Part shown: positions 10,337-19,420 of the stretch, in pieces
How the letters are laid out: each line of letters starts with the position of its first letter
Numbering within the stretch: position 1 is the stretch's first letter
From: Planctomycetota bacterium
GTDB lineage: Bacteria > Planctomycetota > Phycisphaerae > Phycisphaerales > SM1A02
Direction: 5' to 3'
Assembly (NCBI GenBank): GCA_027622195.1
Contig: JAQBZO010000003.1
Coordinates: 62,001 to 126,000, forward strand
DNA length: 64,000 bases
Translations under genes and position numbers: made by a program
The notes under the pieces: generated by a model
What the model saw: the letters and a program-made list of their open reading frames with translations, nothing else
What the model was told of the DNA's origin: nothing
Database searches by the model: none

Positions 10337-11105
10337 TCGGCTTGGTTGCGATGGTCGCAACGCAAACGCCAAAGGCCATAACAACTTGTCGAGGTGATTC
10401 AAATCCAGCGAGCGCGACGAGTGACTGCAAGTGAGATGGAGTGAAATAGGTCTCGACACTTCGTGGCAGGTAGGAATAAGCGCCCGAGCGATCGCGAGCG
10501 ATGATGGACGCCGTGAGCGGCATAACTCGATGGGTAAAAAAACGATTCACCGCGCGAAGGAGTCGATTCTGCGGCTCGCCGAGTTCAAGAATGACGAGCC
10601 TTCCGCCAGGAGCGAGCACTCTGAAAAATTCAGCGAGGGCGAGTTCGGTGCGCGCGACATTGCGGATGCCAAACGCAATGCTCACGATGTCGAATGATTG
10701 TGACTCGAATGGGAGTGACTGCGCATCGCCCTCGAGGTAGGTCAGCGCGTTGCCGAGTGATCTTGCGTTCGCTCTCACTCTCGCCACATCAAGCATTGCC
10801 GGGGTGAAATCCAATCCGACAACTTTCGCGGCTCCTGCGGCAAGGAACGCTTCGGCAAGGTCTCCGGTTCCACACGCGACATCGAGGACGCGAGCCGCAC
10901 TGTTCACACCCGACTCGCGAACGGCGACCCTGCGCCACCGTTGATCCTGAAAAAAAGAATGAAGACGGTTATTGATGTCGTAGGCGTGCGCAATCGACGT
11001 AAACATCTTCTGGACACGCTCCGCCTTGTCGATTCTGGAGTGGGGACTCGCCTCGAGCGTCGCGGCAGACCAAACTGTTGAGCCACGAGGGGCATCATTT
11101 GCCAT
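10320..11105 (-). CDS. ubiE/menG: Demethylmenaquinone / ubiquinone methyltransferase
   Basis: 261 residues, a class I SAM-dependent methyltransferase. MFTSIAHAYDINNRLHS is the family start, DVACGTGDLA is motif I, DGDAQSLPF-type motif II appears as EGDAQSLPFESQSFDI, and the family loop FGIRNV follows. These are the UbiE/MenG signatures for the last carbon methylation in quinone synthesis. Planctomycetes generally use menaquinone, so MenG activity is more likely; that is inference. The first 25 residues are extra. The promoter should lie in the 180-base gap to the divergent B12-fold gene. Confidence 0.93.
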   Translation of the reverse strand: MANDAPRGSTVWSAATLEASPHSRIDKAERVQKMFTSIAHAYDINNRLHSFFQDQRWRRVAVRESGVNSAARVLDVACGTGDLAEAFLAAGAAKVVGLDFTPAMLDVARVRANARSLGNALTYLEGDAQSLPFESQSFDIVSIAFGIRNVARTELALAEFFRVLAPGGRLVILELGEPQNRLLRAVNRFFTHRVMPLTASIIARDRSGAYSYLPRSVETYFTPSHLQSLVALAGFESPRQVVMAFGVCVATIATKPITTAK

Positions 11106-11285
11106 TGAAGGGGTCGATTCTAGAGCCAGAACGCGGTGTTGTGCGGTATTGAGTCTGATAAGTGACTGAATACTTTATCGGACTACGATCTTTTGCTTCG
11201 TTGCAGGTTGCGCCGACATGAATGCACGCCGGTCATGAATCCGACGCGATTGGAACTCAGTGACCGTAACCCCCAACGACTCAGA

Positions 11286-12029
11286 ATGGAAAACAACATG
11301 CAATACGACCTCGCCATCGAACGCCTCTACAACATCCTCCTCACGGGTGACAGAAATGCCGCGCGCACCTTTTGCAACAACCTGCGAACCCGCGACACAA
11401 GTTGCGAAGAGATCGCACACAATGTGTATTGGCCGATCGTCGACATGCTGTTTCAACAACGCCGCGCCGATCAGATCACCACACTCGCATTCAATTACGC
11501 CACGCGATTGATTCGATCGATCGTCGATGGATGGCGCGTGGGATACACACAAGAGACACGCAACGACCGATCGGTCTTGATCTACTGCGGCGAAGGTGAG
11601 GTGGAAGACTTGTCCGCTCAACTCGCGAGCGATCTCATCGAAGCATCGGGATGGACTGTCACCTTCGCGGGAAGCGGCATCGCGACGGACGAAGTCATCG
11701 CTGAAGCGGGAGAGCGTCGCCCTGATGCTCTCGTGATCTGGGCTCCGATGGGAGTCAATGCTCCTGTGATTCGTGAACTCATCTGCACATTGCGTGAGCG
11801 TGGGGCGAACCAGAACCTACCAGTGGTCTGCGGGGGCGGCGTGTTCAACCGAGCACCTGGGCTCGCTGAGGAAATCGGTGCGGATGCGGTGGCATCATCG
11901 CCCGCAACCTTGATCGAAGCACTTGCCAAATTCGATTCGAACGCGGTGAAGACACGTCGGACATCCAAGACAACACAAACCAATGGGGGCGCGAAGCTCA
12001 GAGCGGCTCGGATGCGCGCCGTGGCGTAA
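11286..12029 (+). CDS. B12-binding-fold protein with a degenerate cobalamin motif
   Basis: The frame opens at 11193, but ATG at 11286 or 11298 is a more natural start because family homology begins near residue 6 of this form. The N-terminal half is a helical cap domain like that of methionine synthase or CarH, and the C-terminal half a Rossmann-like B12-binding domain. Where the cobalamin-binding motif DxHxxG should stand, this protein has ExExxS (residues 105-110, GEVEDLS), so the axial His is missing. The GGG of the nucleotide-tail site is kept as CGGGVF. It could be a sensor that binds cobalamin without a His ligand, binds something else, or is a signalling scaffold. The Lys/Arg-rich tail (about 220-247) may bind nucleic acid. 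Confidence 0.75.
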   Translation: MENNMQYDLAIERLYNILLTGDRNAARTFCNNLRTRDTSCEEIAHNVYWPIVDMLFQQRRADQITTLAFNYATRLIRSIVDGWRVGYTQETRNDRSVLIYCGEGEVEDLSAQLASDLIEASGWTVTFAGSGIATDEVIAEAGERRPDALVIWAPMGVNAPVIRELICTLRERGANQNLPVVCGGGVFNRAPGLAEEIGADAVASSPATLIEALAKFDSNAVKTRRTSKTTQTNGGAKLRAARMRAVA

Positions 12030-12075
12030 TAGCCAATTCGGCGGGGAAATCGTCAAGGAGAGGGGCATCGTTAGG

Positions 12076-13077
12076 ATGGGAGTCGTGGAACAACACGGCT
12101 CCCATCTTCTCTTGGACGCGAGTCGGCATCCTCTTTCGTCGCGAGTGTCGTGGAATCTGCGACATCGATGCAGCGTAACGAGCGGATCTCGACTCATCAT
12201 CGCTCTGAGCGGAGGAGCGGATAGCACAACATTGCTCTCGATCATTGCGGCGCTCTCGACGCGAAGTGGGGGACCAACCATCGTGGGCGCGGTGCATGTG
12301 CATCATCACTTGCGCCTCGAAGCCGATGCCGAGATGGAAGTGGCTCGATCCTCTGCGCTCGCCGTTGGAGTGCCATTCATCGAGCGTCACGTGCGTGTTG
12401 ATTCAGGCAACGTGCTCGCTTGCGCGCGCACAGCACGGTATGAAGCGCTTGAGGACGCCTCTCGAGAATTCGGGGCAACCGATGTCGTCACGGCACATCA
12501 TGCGGATGATCAGTTGGAATCGCTCTTGATGCAGATGTGCAGAGGGGATCTTGCGGAATCTCCAGGGACTGCTTGGCGCTGCGCCGTCAGCGGTCACCGA
12601 CCCATCATTCGTCCGCTACTCGACATTGCTCGCGCCGATGTCCGCAGTGCGGCGTTCGCTCTCGGATTGAACTGGGTTGAAGATCCTTCGAATCGCTCAG
12701 TTCATAGAACACGTGGTCGGATGCGAGCCGAACTCGAGCCATCGATACACGCACTCTGGCCGCACGCAGGCTCCCATGCAGCGCGGTTCACCCACCTCGC
12801 GCAGTCGTGGTCCCAGTTGGCGGGGGAATCGCTTAGGCGAGCGATCGGAGTTGGTCCGCAGTGGAACCGCGCAGCGATTGCTTCTGTCCATCCCGATCTT
12901 CTTGTGTGGTGGCTCTCTCAGTGTGCTGCGCCGCCGTGTTCGAGCGAACTTTTGACTTCCATTGTGCACGCCATTCGTGATGACTCAACCGAACCCCGCG
13001 AGTGGGGAGGTGGCACGACATCACTTTGGACACTCGATGCGCGAACGCTCAGTTATAGGATCATTCCGGGTAGTTGA
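12076..13077 (+). CDS. tilS: tRNA(Ile)-lysidine synthase
   Basis: PP-loop ATPase that adds lysine to C34 of tRNA-Ile2 so that it reads AUA. The PP-loop SGGADS is at residues 45-50 of the chosen form, followed by HVHHHLR, RxARYEAL and TAHHADDQLESLLMQM, all typical of TilS. The open frame starts at 11983 inside the previous gene. ATG at 12076 behind AGGAGAGG (12056-12063) fits better and gives 333 residues. It lacks most of the C-terminal tRNA-binding domain of the E. coli enzyme, like the shorter TilS forms of several phyla. Confidence 0.92.
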   Translation: MGVVEQHGSHLLLDASRHPLSSRVSWNLRHRCSVTSGSRLIIALSGGADSTTLLSIIAALSTRSGGPTIVGAVHVHHHLRLEADAEMEVARSSALAVGVPFIERHVRVDSGNVLACARTARYEALEDASREFGATDVVTAHHADDQLESLLMQMCRGDLAESPGTAWRCAVSGHRPIIRPLLDIARADVRSAAFALGLNWVEDPSNRSVHRTRGRMRAELEPSIHALWPHAGSHAARFTHLAQSWSQLAGESLRRAIGVGPQWNRAAIASVHPDLLVWWLSQCAAPPCSSELLTSIVHAIRDDSTEPREWGGGTTSLWTLDARTLSYRIIPGS

Positions 13078-13083
13078 GAGCGA

Positions 13084-14031
13084 TTACGGCTGCGTGACGC
13101 AGCGCTCGAACTCTTTGGTCGCAACGCAAGTCACGACTCCGTTTTCAACGCGCACGAGTGTCGGCATATCAACGAGCCACAGAGGACCCATCGGTAGAGT
13201 GAGCTTATCGCAAGTGCCACAATCAATCGGGCCGAGGTCATCTCCCGACGCGATGTTTTGACTTTGCGCAGGCGGCACTTCCACCGCAATCACGCGCGCA
13301 TCGTTGGGGTTTGCGAGTGCCGTCTCGAAGAGTTCTCGGCAATGGCTGCAGTGCGGGTTATAGAAAACGATGTAGGAAGTCCCCTCGAGCGTTTTCGCCG
13401 TGAGGATAGGAAGGTGCCGAGCAATCCCCGTGGCGGGAAGGGTTCGTCCAATCCAACTCGGCGTATCCAATTCAATGGGCTCGAATCCCTGCCCCGAGAG
13501 GTCTTCGGCATGAATGGTGTCGTGAAGAGAAACCCGCGCTGTGATCGCAATAGAAACGACGAGCGCAATCGAGGCCACCGTGATGACGCGACCATTCGAA
13601 CTTGCTGCGGTCGGTGCTGCTGTACCTCTCATCCACGGGTGATTCGCCATGACGAGCGGCGCGAGCGATCCGATGAGTGCGATGGCGGGATAGAGAAGGG
13701 TGATGGCGCTCTGGACTTGTCCCGCAACGACTGGTTTCGCGATCAGTGCAGCGAGTTCAGCAGCGGCAATGAACGCGACCGTTGTCATTGCCACGCGCGA
13801 GAGTGCTTCTTGCCACTTGGGTCGAAGCCAAAGTGCGCCGATCAGGACCGCACTTGAGATCGCCGCCACCAAGGTGATGCGTGTTGTGTCGATCGCGGTG
13901 GCGCCAAACTTGAGTCCAAGATTGACGAGCCAACTCGCGCTCCATGCTGTGCCGTTGACCAAGAGCAATCCTCCGATGATCGCGAGGCACAGCACGGCAT
14001 AGATCGGCATTTTGTGACGACCGCAGTTCAT
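13084..14031 (-). CDS. Membrane protein with C-terminal CxxC thioredoxin-like domain
   Basis: ATG 14031 lies 4 bases after the stop of the upstream gene; a start at 14103 would overlap it by 68 bases. Residues 1-180 hold about five hydrophobic helices. After a short linker comes a soluble domain with a redox motif NPHCSHCREL, then a second Cys pair DCGTC and a MPTLVRVENGVVTC segment. The C-terminal half is clearly related to that of the upstream gene, which carries CDHCHEL, PCKEC and VLLRIENGVVT. They probably form an operon of two membrane dithiol proteins with the active domain outside the membrane. Substrates are unknown; disulfide exchange or delivery to extracytoplasmic proteins is inferred. 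Confidence 0.7.
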   Translation of the reverse strand: MNCGRHKMPIYAVLCLAIIGGLLLVNGTAWSASWLVNLGLKFGATAIDTTRITLVAAISSAVLIGALWLRPKWQEALSRVAMTTVAFIAAAELAALIAKPVVAGQVQSAITLLYPAIALIGSLAPLVMANHPWMRGTAAPTAASSNGRVITVASIALVVSIAITARVSLHDTIHAEDLSGQGFEPIELDTPSWIGRTLPATGIARHLPILTAKTLEGTSYIVFYNPHCSHCRELFETALANPNDARVIAVEVPPAQSQNIASGDDLGPIDCGTCDKLTLPMGPLWLVDMPTLVRVENGVVTCVATKEFERCVTQP

Positions 14032-14035
14032 CTCG

Positions 14036-15133
14036 TTACTCAATGCAGCCCTCAACTTGTGTTGGATCTTCTGGATCAAGGCAGATTCGCGTGACGACGC
14101 CATTCTCGATGCGCAACAAGACGGGAGTCGTTAGTACATAAGTCGGCCCCTTGATCATCACCCGAAGCGCGCACTCTTTGCAGGGCATTTCAAGGTTCAA
14201 TGCGGGATCTGTATCGGGAATCGCGATGCACATCGTGCTGTGCCGCAGCGCACCAGACATGTAGTTTGCCATGAGTTCATGACAGTGATCGCAATCCTCT
14301 CGGTAGAAGAGGACATTCCAGATTCCCGTATTGATGTCGGACGGAGGCGCTGGCACGATGAGCGCCGCTTCAGGCTGTTCATCCAACCGCTTGCCGATCC
14401 ACTGCTCAAACTCAGGCAGATAGAAACTCTGGAATGTTGCGGGTGGCGTGGGCCATGACTTCAACCCTGGCGTGATGACCTCAACCACTTCAACGGGTTT
14501 GATGAGTGGAGCAGATCCTCCGTTCGCTGGAGTTGGATCTTGAGGAAGAACGATTTCACCGCGCATGGGCACAAGGAATGCAAATGCGGTGCCGAGTCCT
14601 CCAGCGGTGGCCGCGAACAGCGCACCGCGGCGCATTCCCGCAGCATTGAATGTCACGCGAGGTTTGAAACACACCGTCAACGTCAGCAGCGCTGCATCGC
14701 AGAGAAGGACGACAAGTGGATTCGGTCCTGATGATCCGAAACAGCCACACGATCCCTTGAGTACTTTGTCGAATCCTTCGTTGAACCAGAGTGGAACGAT
14801 GAGGACGAGCAGGGTGATGACGAAAATGCCCAGAATGAAGACGGCGGCTCGGCGGGCGAGAGATGGAACGAAGATCATCACCGCAACGAGGATGAACTCA
14901 ATCGAGACGAAGAATCGCAGCGCGGTGTCGAGCCAATCGAGACCCGACAATCCAACAATCCCATCGGTCGCGCGGACGAGGTCAAAGATCGGTTGTGGAA
15001 GAAGTCGGGGATCGCGCTCTGAAAGTTTGAACAGGGCGCCAGTGAGGACCCAAAGAGGAACCAACATTCGGCACACGAGGGTGCCAAGTGTTCCTTTCCA
15101 CCTTGCGTTGTATACATTCTCTGAAGTGTTCAT
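14036..15133 (-). CDS. MauE/DoxX-like membrane protein with C-terminal CxxC domain
   Basis: The N-terminal half has four to five hydrophobic helices in a DoxX/MauE-like arrangement, with LTGALFKLSERDP and the Cys pair GSCGCFGSSGPNP after the third or fourth helix, as in MauE-type proteins. The C-terminal half is thioredoxin-like with FYREDCDHCHEL and a second pair PCKEC. MauE helps form disulfides in methylamine dehydrogenase, and DoxX-like proteins reduce or oxidise membrane partners. Here both parts are fused. ATG 15133 is preferred to 15166 because the latter overlaps the divergent epimerase gene and encodes a His-rich leader. It is coupled to the following gene. Confidence 0.7.
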   Translation of the reverse strand: MNTSENVYNARWKGTLGTLVCRMLVPLWVLTGALFKLSERDPRLLPQPIFDLVRATDGIVGLSGLDWLDTALRFFVSIEFILVAVMIFVPSLARRAAVFILGIFVITLLVLIVPLWFNEGFDKVLKGSCGCFGSSGPNPLVVLLCDAALLTLTVCFKPRVTFNAAGMRRGALFAATAGGLGTAFAFLVPMRGEIVLPQDPTPANGGSAPLIKPVEVVEVITPGLKSWPTPPATFQSFYLPEFEQWIGKRLDEQPEAALIVPAPPSDINTGIWNVLFYREDCDHCHELMANYMSGALRHSTMCIAIPDTDPALNLEMPCKECALRVMIKGPTYVLTTPVLLRIENGVVTRICLDPEDPTQVEGCIE

Positions 15134-15139
15134 GGATGA

Positions 15140-16087
15140 ATGGGCGATTCTATGGTGGTGATGCACGGCGTGTTCGAATCACTTGCAGGGATGACGATCG
15201 CCGTCACGGGCGCGTCGGGGTTTATCGGTCGCGCGCTCGTGCCACACCTTCGCGCATGTGGGGCGACTGTTTTGACCGTCGTTCGCTCTCATCGTCGTGA
15301 CGACTCCACCATCTCATGGAATGTGGATGCCGGGACGGTCGGCGACGGCACCGAGCGCATTGCTGCATTCGTTCACTTGGCTGGGGCTGGGCTCGCAGAC
15401 AAGCGTTGGACCAAGAATCGAAAGTCCCTCTTGTGGTCGAGTCGGGTCGACGCGACGCGTGCATTGGCCCAGCACCTTGCGAGGCGTGCTCATCCTCCGA
15501 AACTCTTCATTCATGCGAGCGGAGTCGGCTACTACGGGAATTCGCAGCAACGCGGCACGACCGAGTCGGATCCGGTTGGGCAAGGGTTTCTCGCTTCACT
15601 CGCCCATGCGTGGGAGGCCGCTGCGCAGGAAGCCGACCGCGGCCAGACACGGGTGAGTTCACTGCGACTCGGCATGGTGGTCGCATCGGATGGAGGCGCA
15701 CTCGCCAAGATGATCACTCCTTTTCGCCTTGGACTCGGAGGCGCTCTGGGATCTGGACTTCAAGGCGTTTCGTGGATTCACCGCGATGATGTGATTCATC
15801 TCGTCGGCACGATGCTCGCGAGCGACTGGGCGCGTGGACCGTACAACGTGTGCTCGACACAATCCGCTTCGCAGATCGAATTCGCGCGCACGCTCGCGAA
15901 GGTGATTCGGCGTCCGTCATTCGTCAAGACCCCAGCGTGGGCACTTCGCATCGCGCTGGGAGAGATGGCAGATGCTCTCTTGCTCTCTGGGCAGTTTGCG
16001 ACGCCGAAGAGACTCGTCGACCAGGGATATCACTTTCGCTTTACGACCCTTGAGGCTGCGATTGCCGATGTGATCGTCGTTCGATGA
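15140..16087 (+). CDS. TIGR01777-family epimerase (YfcH/SulA-like)
   Basis: About 300 residues of an extended short-chain dehydrogenase. The NAD(P)-binding TGASGFIG follows MTIAV; HLAGAGLADKRWT, SSRVDATRAL, SGVGYYG and the C-terminal DUF1731-like end with QFATPKRLVDQGYHF are typical of TIGR01777. The substrate is unknown in most bacteria. Starts at 15140, 15161 and 15191 are all possible; 15191 puts the protein directly at MTIAVTGASG, as in most relatives, but leaves no room for a good ribosome site. The last 47 bases overlap the convergent MFS gene. Confidence 0.9.
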   Translation: MGDSMVVMHGVFESLAGMTIAVTGASGFIGRALVPHLRACGATVLTVVRSHRRDDSTISWNVDAGTVGDGTERIAAFVHLAGAGLADKRWTKNRKSLLWSSRVDATRALAQHLARRAHPPKLFIHASGVGYYGNSQQRGTTESDPVGQGFLASLAHAWEAAAQEADRGQTRVSSLRLGMVVASDGGALAKMITPFRLGLGGALGSGLQGVSWIHRDDVIHLVGTMLASDWARGPYNVCSTQSASQIEFARTLAKVIRRPSFVKTPAWALRIALGEMADALLLSGQFATPKRLVDQGYHFRFTTLEAAIADVIVVR

Positions 16088-17264
16088 ACCATGGACGGAC
16101 TGCGGGGATCGATGCGATGACGCAGGTGCCAAGGACAGCCGCCGCCATCGCCGCGTCGCCACCGAGCGCGAGGCCACCCGCGGCGACGAGTGGACCGACG
16201 ACAAATCCCGCACCGATGAGTGCTTCGTGCATGCCACCCGCATCGACTTCGGCGGCGCCGACGCGCAACGCGTAATAGAGCGCGGCGTAGTAGGCGATCG
16301 CGTGCCCGATTCCGAACGCGATCAGTCCAACGACAACGAGTGTGACACTGGGGGAGAAGGAGACGAGGGCGAATCCTGCGACGAGAAGAAGACCACTCGC
16401 GAGCAGTGTGTTCCAACGTCCATGCCACCAATGGGTCAATGCGAGCACTGCCACAAAGAGCGCGCGAACAAGGAGCCATGTTGCGGCGAGCGGCGTTTGC
16501 CACGTCTCGGGGAGGTGATGGCTTGCGAGGACATACGGCAGCATCGCCGCGAGCGCGCTGACGAGCAGATAACTCACAGGGAGAAGGACCCGCGCACTTC
16601 GCAGTTGAGCGTGATATCCCTGAGGAACCGAGTGATGCTCTGCCTGATGTTCTGCGGGTTCCACTGTGAGCCACGGCGAAATGGCGAGCGAAATCAATCC
16701 CGTTGCAATGATGCCCAGGATGACCGCGCGAGCCACATCATCGAGTAGGAAAAGGGGACCCATGACACCGAGTGTGAAGGTGACGGCGATCATCCACACG
16801 ATGCACCAGACACCAATCGCTCGGCGCAGGTCGTGACCGTGTCGACCACCAGCGACATAACTCTCCATGATGGGCCAGAGGAGTGCGCCCCCGATGCTCG
16901 AAGTGAATGCAGCGATCAACAGCGTCGTCTCGGAGTCGAGCCAGAAGACGAATGGAAGTGGTGATGCTTCGATCAGAAATGCGATGCGCACCAGTCCTCG
17001 GGCCGACAATCGTCCGCGCATTCGTCTCAGAATGGGACCCGCCGAGGTTGCAGCGGCGATGTACACCAGCGCGGTCGCGATGTACACGAGCATCGTCTTC
17101 CACGCGGGATACCCGAACTGATTCGCGAGCACGAAACTCATTCCATTCCAGAGGACACTCGTCCCCACAGAATTGAGGAAGGTGAGCACGAGCAGAACTG
17201 TGTTTCGCTCTTTGGTGGAGTGAGGGTTCGTGGGCATCATCGTGAAGTGGTTCGTGGGCATCAT
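16041..17264 (-). CDS. MFS-type transporter
   Basis: 407 residues with about twelve hydrophobic helices and a cytoplasmic middle loop ([11 protein letters not shown]...). A basic cytoplasmic loop, [12 protein letters not shown], follows helix 2 to 3, as in major facilitator proteins. The substrate cannot be read from sequence. The first 16 residues are a duplicated MMPTN block caused by a 24-base tandem repeat, so the true start may be any of four Met codons at 17264-17240. The 3' end overlaps the epimerase gene. Confidence 0.8.
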   Translation of the reverse strand: MMPTNHFTMMPTNPHSTKERNTVLLVLTFLNSVGTSVLWNGMSFVLANQFGYPAWKTMLVYIATALVYIAAATSAGPILRRMRGRLSARGLVRIAFLIEASPLPFVFWLDSETTLLIAAFTSSIGGALLWPIMESYVAGGRHGHDLRRAIGVWCIVWMIAVTFTLGVMGPLFLLDDVARAVILGIIATGLISLAISPWLTVEPAEHQAEHHSVPQGYHAQLRSARVLLPVSYLLVSALAAMLPYVLASHHLPETWQTPLAATWLLVRALFVAVLALTHWWHGRWNTLLASGLLLVAGFALVSFSPSVTLVVVGLIAFGIGHAIAYYAALYYALRVGAAEVDAGGMHEALIGAGFVVGPLVAAGGLALGGDAAMAAAVLGTCVIASIPAVRPWFIERRSHRQSQPQGS

Positions 17265-17272
17265 CGTGAAGT
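17225..17272. repeat. 24-base perfect tandem duplication at the MFS start
   Basis: Two identical copies of a 24-base unit (17225-17248 and 17249-17272), with two more matching bases after the second. The unit carries the start codons of the MFS gene on the minus strand, so the duplication doubles the initiation region. It lies just upstream of tRNA-Arg. Confidence 0.9.
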
Positions 17273-17296
17273 GGAGTGGTAGTATCGCAATTTCCA

Positions 17297-17370
17297 GTCC
17301 GCGTAGCTCAATTGGATAGAGCGTCGCCCTCCGAAGGCGAAGGTTGCAGGTTCGATTCCCGCCGCGGACG
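17297..17370 (+). tRNA. tRNA-Arg(CCG)
   Basis: 74 bases fold as a cloverleaf. The acceptor GTCCGCG pairs with CGCGGAC, with discriminator G. The D arm is GCTC...GAGC, the anticodon stem TCGCC/GGCGA with loop CTCCGAA, and the T arm GCAGG-TTCGATT-CCCGC. Anticodon CCG reads the Arg codon CGG. No CCA is encoded. The MazG-like gene starts 8 bases after it. Confidence 0.96.
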
Positions 17371-17378
17371 CTTCTCCT

Positions 17379-17663
17379 ATGCGCATCTCAGATTTCCAAC
17401 AACATATTCGGGATCGTTACTTCGCCACCGATAACGCACGAGGCGTTGCAGGCACATTCTTGTGGCTTGCCGAGGAGTTCGGCGAGCTTGCGCAAGAGTT
17501 AGGCAACCATGCCAAGGGAAAACCAGACCCTGAAGCACTCGCTGCAGAGTTCGCCGATTGTTTGGCGTGGATGGCGACCCTCGCCAACATCACTGGTGTC
17601 GATCTCGAAAAAGCGATTCACGACAAGTACATCAAAGATGGCGGCCCCAAGGGGACGAAATGA
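17379..17663 (+). CDS. MazG-like nucleotide pyrophosphohydrolase
   Basis: 94 residues, one MazG/dUTPase-like helical domain. The metal-binding motif EExxE is in [12 protein letters not shown] and the second ExxD in [11 protein letters not shown], with the typical KAIHDKY near the end. The family hydrolyses (d)NTPs to monophosphates as house-cleaning. Its stop overlaps the start of the HIT gene by ATGA, and both act on nucleotides, which suggests a small clean-up operon read from or past tRNA-Arg. Confidence 0.88.
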   Translation: MRISDFQQHIRDRYFATDNARGVAGTFLWLAEEFGELAQELGNHAKGKPDPEALAAEFADCLAWMATLANITGVDLEKAIHDKYIKDGGPKGTK

Positions 17664-18145
17664 CCTCGTGCGTCCTCTCCATCGCAGCGTGTGGCGTGTG
17701 TGAGGCGAGAGAGGATCGCAGTGCCGATGCAAGAATTGCTTGGAGCGATGATCGATGGATCCTTCGCCATCACGAGCACCCCGCTCCACTCGCTGGATGG
17801 TTCAAACTCGAATCGGTGGCGCACATTGCCGAGGTCGCAGATCTTGACGCTGTGGCATCCGCACACTTTGGAGTGGTCGCTTCAGCATCGTCGCGCGCTG
17901 TGCGATTGGTGACTGGAGCCGATCGTGTGTACTCCATCGCCTTTGGAGAAGGTGCGCGGCACATTCACATGCATTTGATTCCGAGGATGCGCAGTCGAAA
18001 CGACACCGCCGCATGGAATGTCGCCGACTGGTACAGACGAGTTGCAAACGAGCCTGCGCTCGCACCATCTCATGAGGCGGTGGCGGAAGTGGTCCGTCAG
18101 GTTGGTATCGCGATGGCGGGAGATGCCTCGTTGAGAAAAGCTTGA
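17660..18145 (+). CDS. HIT-family protein
   Basis: 161 residues from ATG 17660. An N-terminal CGVC pair resembles the zinc Cys pair of HIT proteins; the residues around 30-45 (DRWILRHHEHP) match the family beta strand. The catalytic triad HIHMHL stands at 101-106. HIT enzymes hydrolyse nucleotidyl phosphates or phosphoramidates. The exact substrate is not visible. The gene is coupled to the MazG-like gene and its last 49 bases overlap the convergent flavoprotein gene. Confidence 0.85.
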   Translation: MTSCVLSIAACGVCEAREDRSADARIAWSDDRWILRHHEHPAPLAGWFKLESVAHIAEVADLDAVASAHFGVVASASSRAVRLVTGADRVYSIAFGEGARHIHMHLIPRMRSRNDTAAWNVADWYRRVANEPALAPSHEAVAEVVRQVGIAMAGDASLRKA

Positions 18146-19404
18146 GCGGCACCGCGCCCCGCGACGGTGCCCGAGGACCACGCCCACTGGAAGTTGAATC
18201 CTCCGATGCGTCCATCGACATCGAAGATTTCTCCGCAGAAATAGGCTCCAACCGTACGCCGACTCTCCATCGTTTGGAGTCGCACCTCATCGAGAGGGAT
18301 GCCGCCGGCAGTGACTTCGGCGAATGTGAATCCCCGTGTTCCAATCGGACGTACCCGTGTGGCGGTGGTGAGCGCCACCAATGCCTTGCGCTTTTCTCGC
18401 GACAACTGACGAATCGAATCGTCGGGCGAAATCTTGGCTCCCTCGAGGAGTGCTCGGGCGAGCCGCTCTGGAACCTTTCCGCGAAAGATGGACAGCGCTG
18501 ATCCCATGGCGTCCTGCATCGCAGCATCGATGGACTCGGCATTCTGTTTCGGAGCCCAATTCAATTCAATCCACGCTCCAGGGTCGGTAAGGATTGCAGT
18601 GGACCAGTGTCGGCTGATATCCAAAATGGCCGGACCACTCAAACCGAAATGGGTGCAGAGAATGTCATCGGTCACTTGATGCATGTGTTTTCCAGAGGAT
18701 GCACAGAGAGTGACTTGCGCAGGTGCAGCCACTCCTGACAGCGTGCAGAGCCACGAAGTTGGCTCGAGAAGAAGAGGCACCAAAGCAGGAAGGAGTGGCT
18801 CGCGCACGGTGTGGCCGAGCGATCGTGCGAGGGCGTAACCCGCGCCGTCCGAACCCGAGCGAGGCAGCGCCATGCCACCCGTTGCAATCACGACGCGCTT
18901 GGCATGGATGGACATGGCATCCACTACGAGTCGAAATCCTTGCGCAGAGGATTCGATTGCAGAGACACGCGCAGGATGGATCAGTTTCACCCCTGCATTC
19001 GCTGCCGCATCGAGCAATGCACGAAGCACGGTATGCGCATCGTCCGTTGTGGGAAAGAGTTTTCCGGTCGCCTCGCGTTTGAGATCGACTCCGAGTGCGC
19101 GAAAGAAGTCAACCGTCTCATCGACCGAGAATGCGCGGAGCACTTGTCGAATCGCGGCAGGAGATCCTCCAGAGAAATCACGTTCAGAGACTTCAAAGTG
19201 GGTGACATTGCACCGTCCTCCTCCAGCGATGAGGACTTTGGCGCCGATTTTCTTGGCTCCGTCGATGGCAATGACTCGCATCGAGGGGGCCGCACGCGCT
19301 GCAGCGATAGCAGTCATGAGTCCCGCTGCGCCTGCACCAACGACGCAGAGATCCGCCTCGAGCACTGAAGAGTCAGATGGCAGACTGGACGATGGAAGTG
19401 TCAT
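18097..19404 (-). CDS. HI0933/YhiN-family flavoprotein
   Basis: 435 residues. The FAD-binding GAGAAGL is near residue 22, followed by KIGAKVLIAGGGRCNVTH, which is the HI0933 signature; later RLTGKLFP-type TGKLFPTTDDA and VIATGGMALPRSGSDGAGY complete the family pattern, and GFTFAEVTAGGIPLDEV occurs near the C-terminus. The family (BaiN-like) uses FAD and NAD(P)H, with largely unknown substrates. It is followed by the DUF3299 gene's end 17 bases upstream and probably transcribed with that operon. Confidence 0.92.
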   Translation of the reverse strand: MTLPSSSLPSDSSVLEADLCVVGAGAAGLMTAIAAARAAPSMRVIAIDGAKKIGAKVLIAGGGRCNVTHFEVSERDFSGGSPAAIRQVLRAFSVDETVDFFRALGVDLKREATGKLFPTTDDAHTVLRALLDAAANAGVKLIHPARVSAIESSAQGFRLVVDAMSIHAKRVVIATGGMALPRSGSDGAGYALARSLGHTVREPLLPALVPLLLEPTSWLCTLSGVAAPAQVTLCASSGKHMHQVTDDILCTHFGLSGPAILDISRHWSTAILTDPGAWIELNWAPKQNAESIDAAMQDAMGSALSIFRGKVPERLARALLEGAKISPDDSIRQLSREKRKALVALTTATRVRPIGTRGFTFAEVTAGGIPLDEVRLQTMESRRTVGAYFCGEIFDVDGRIGGFNFQWAWSSGTVAGRGAAQAFLNEASPAIAIPT

Positions 19405-19420
19405 CGATTGCGTCTCGGTC

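Noticed and set aside
17297-17370. tRNA-Arg as an integration site for a mobile element
   Set aside because: No integrase, direct repeat of the tRNA end or change in base composition is near it.
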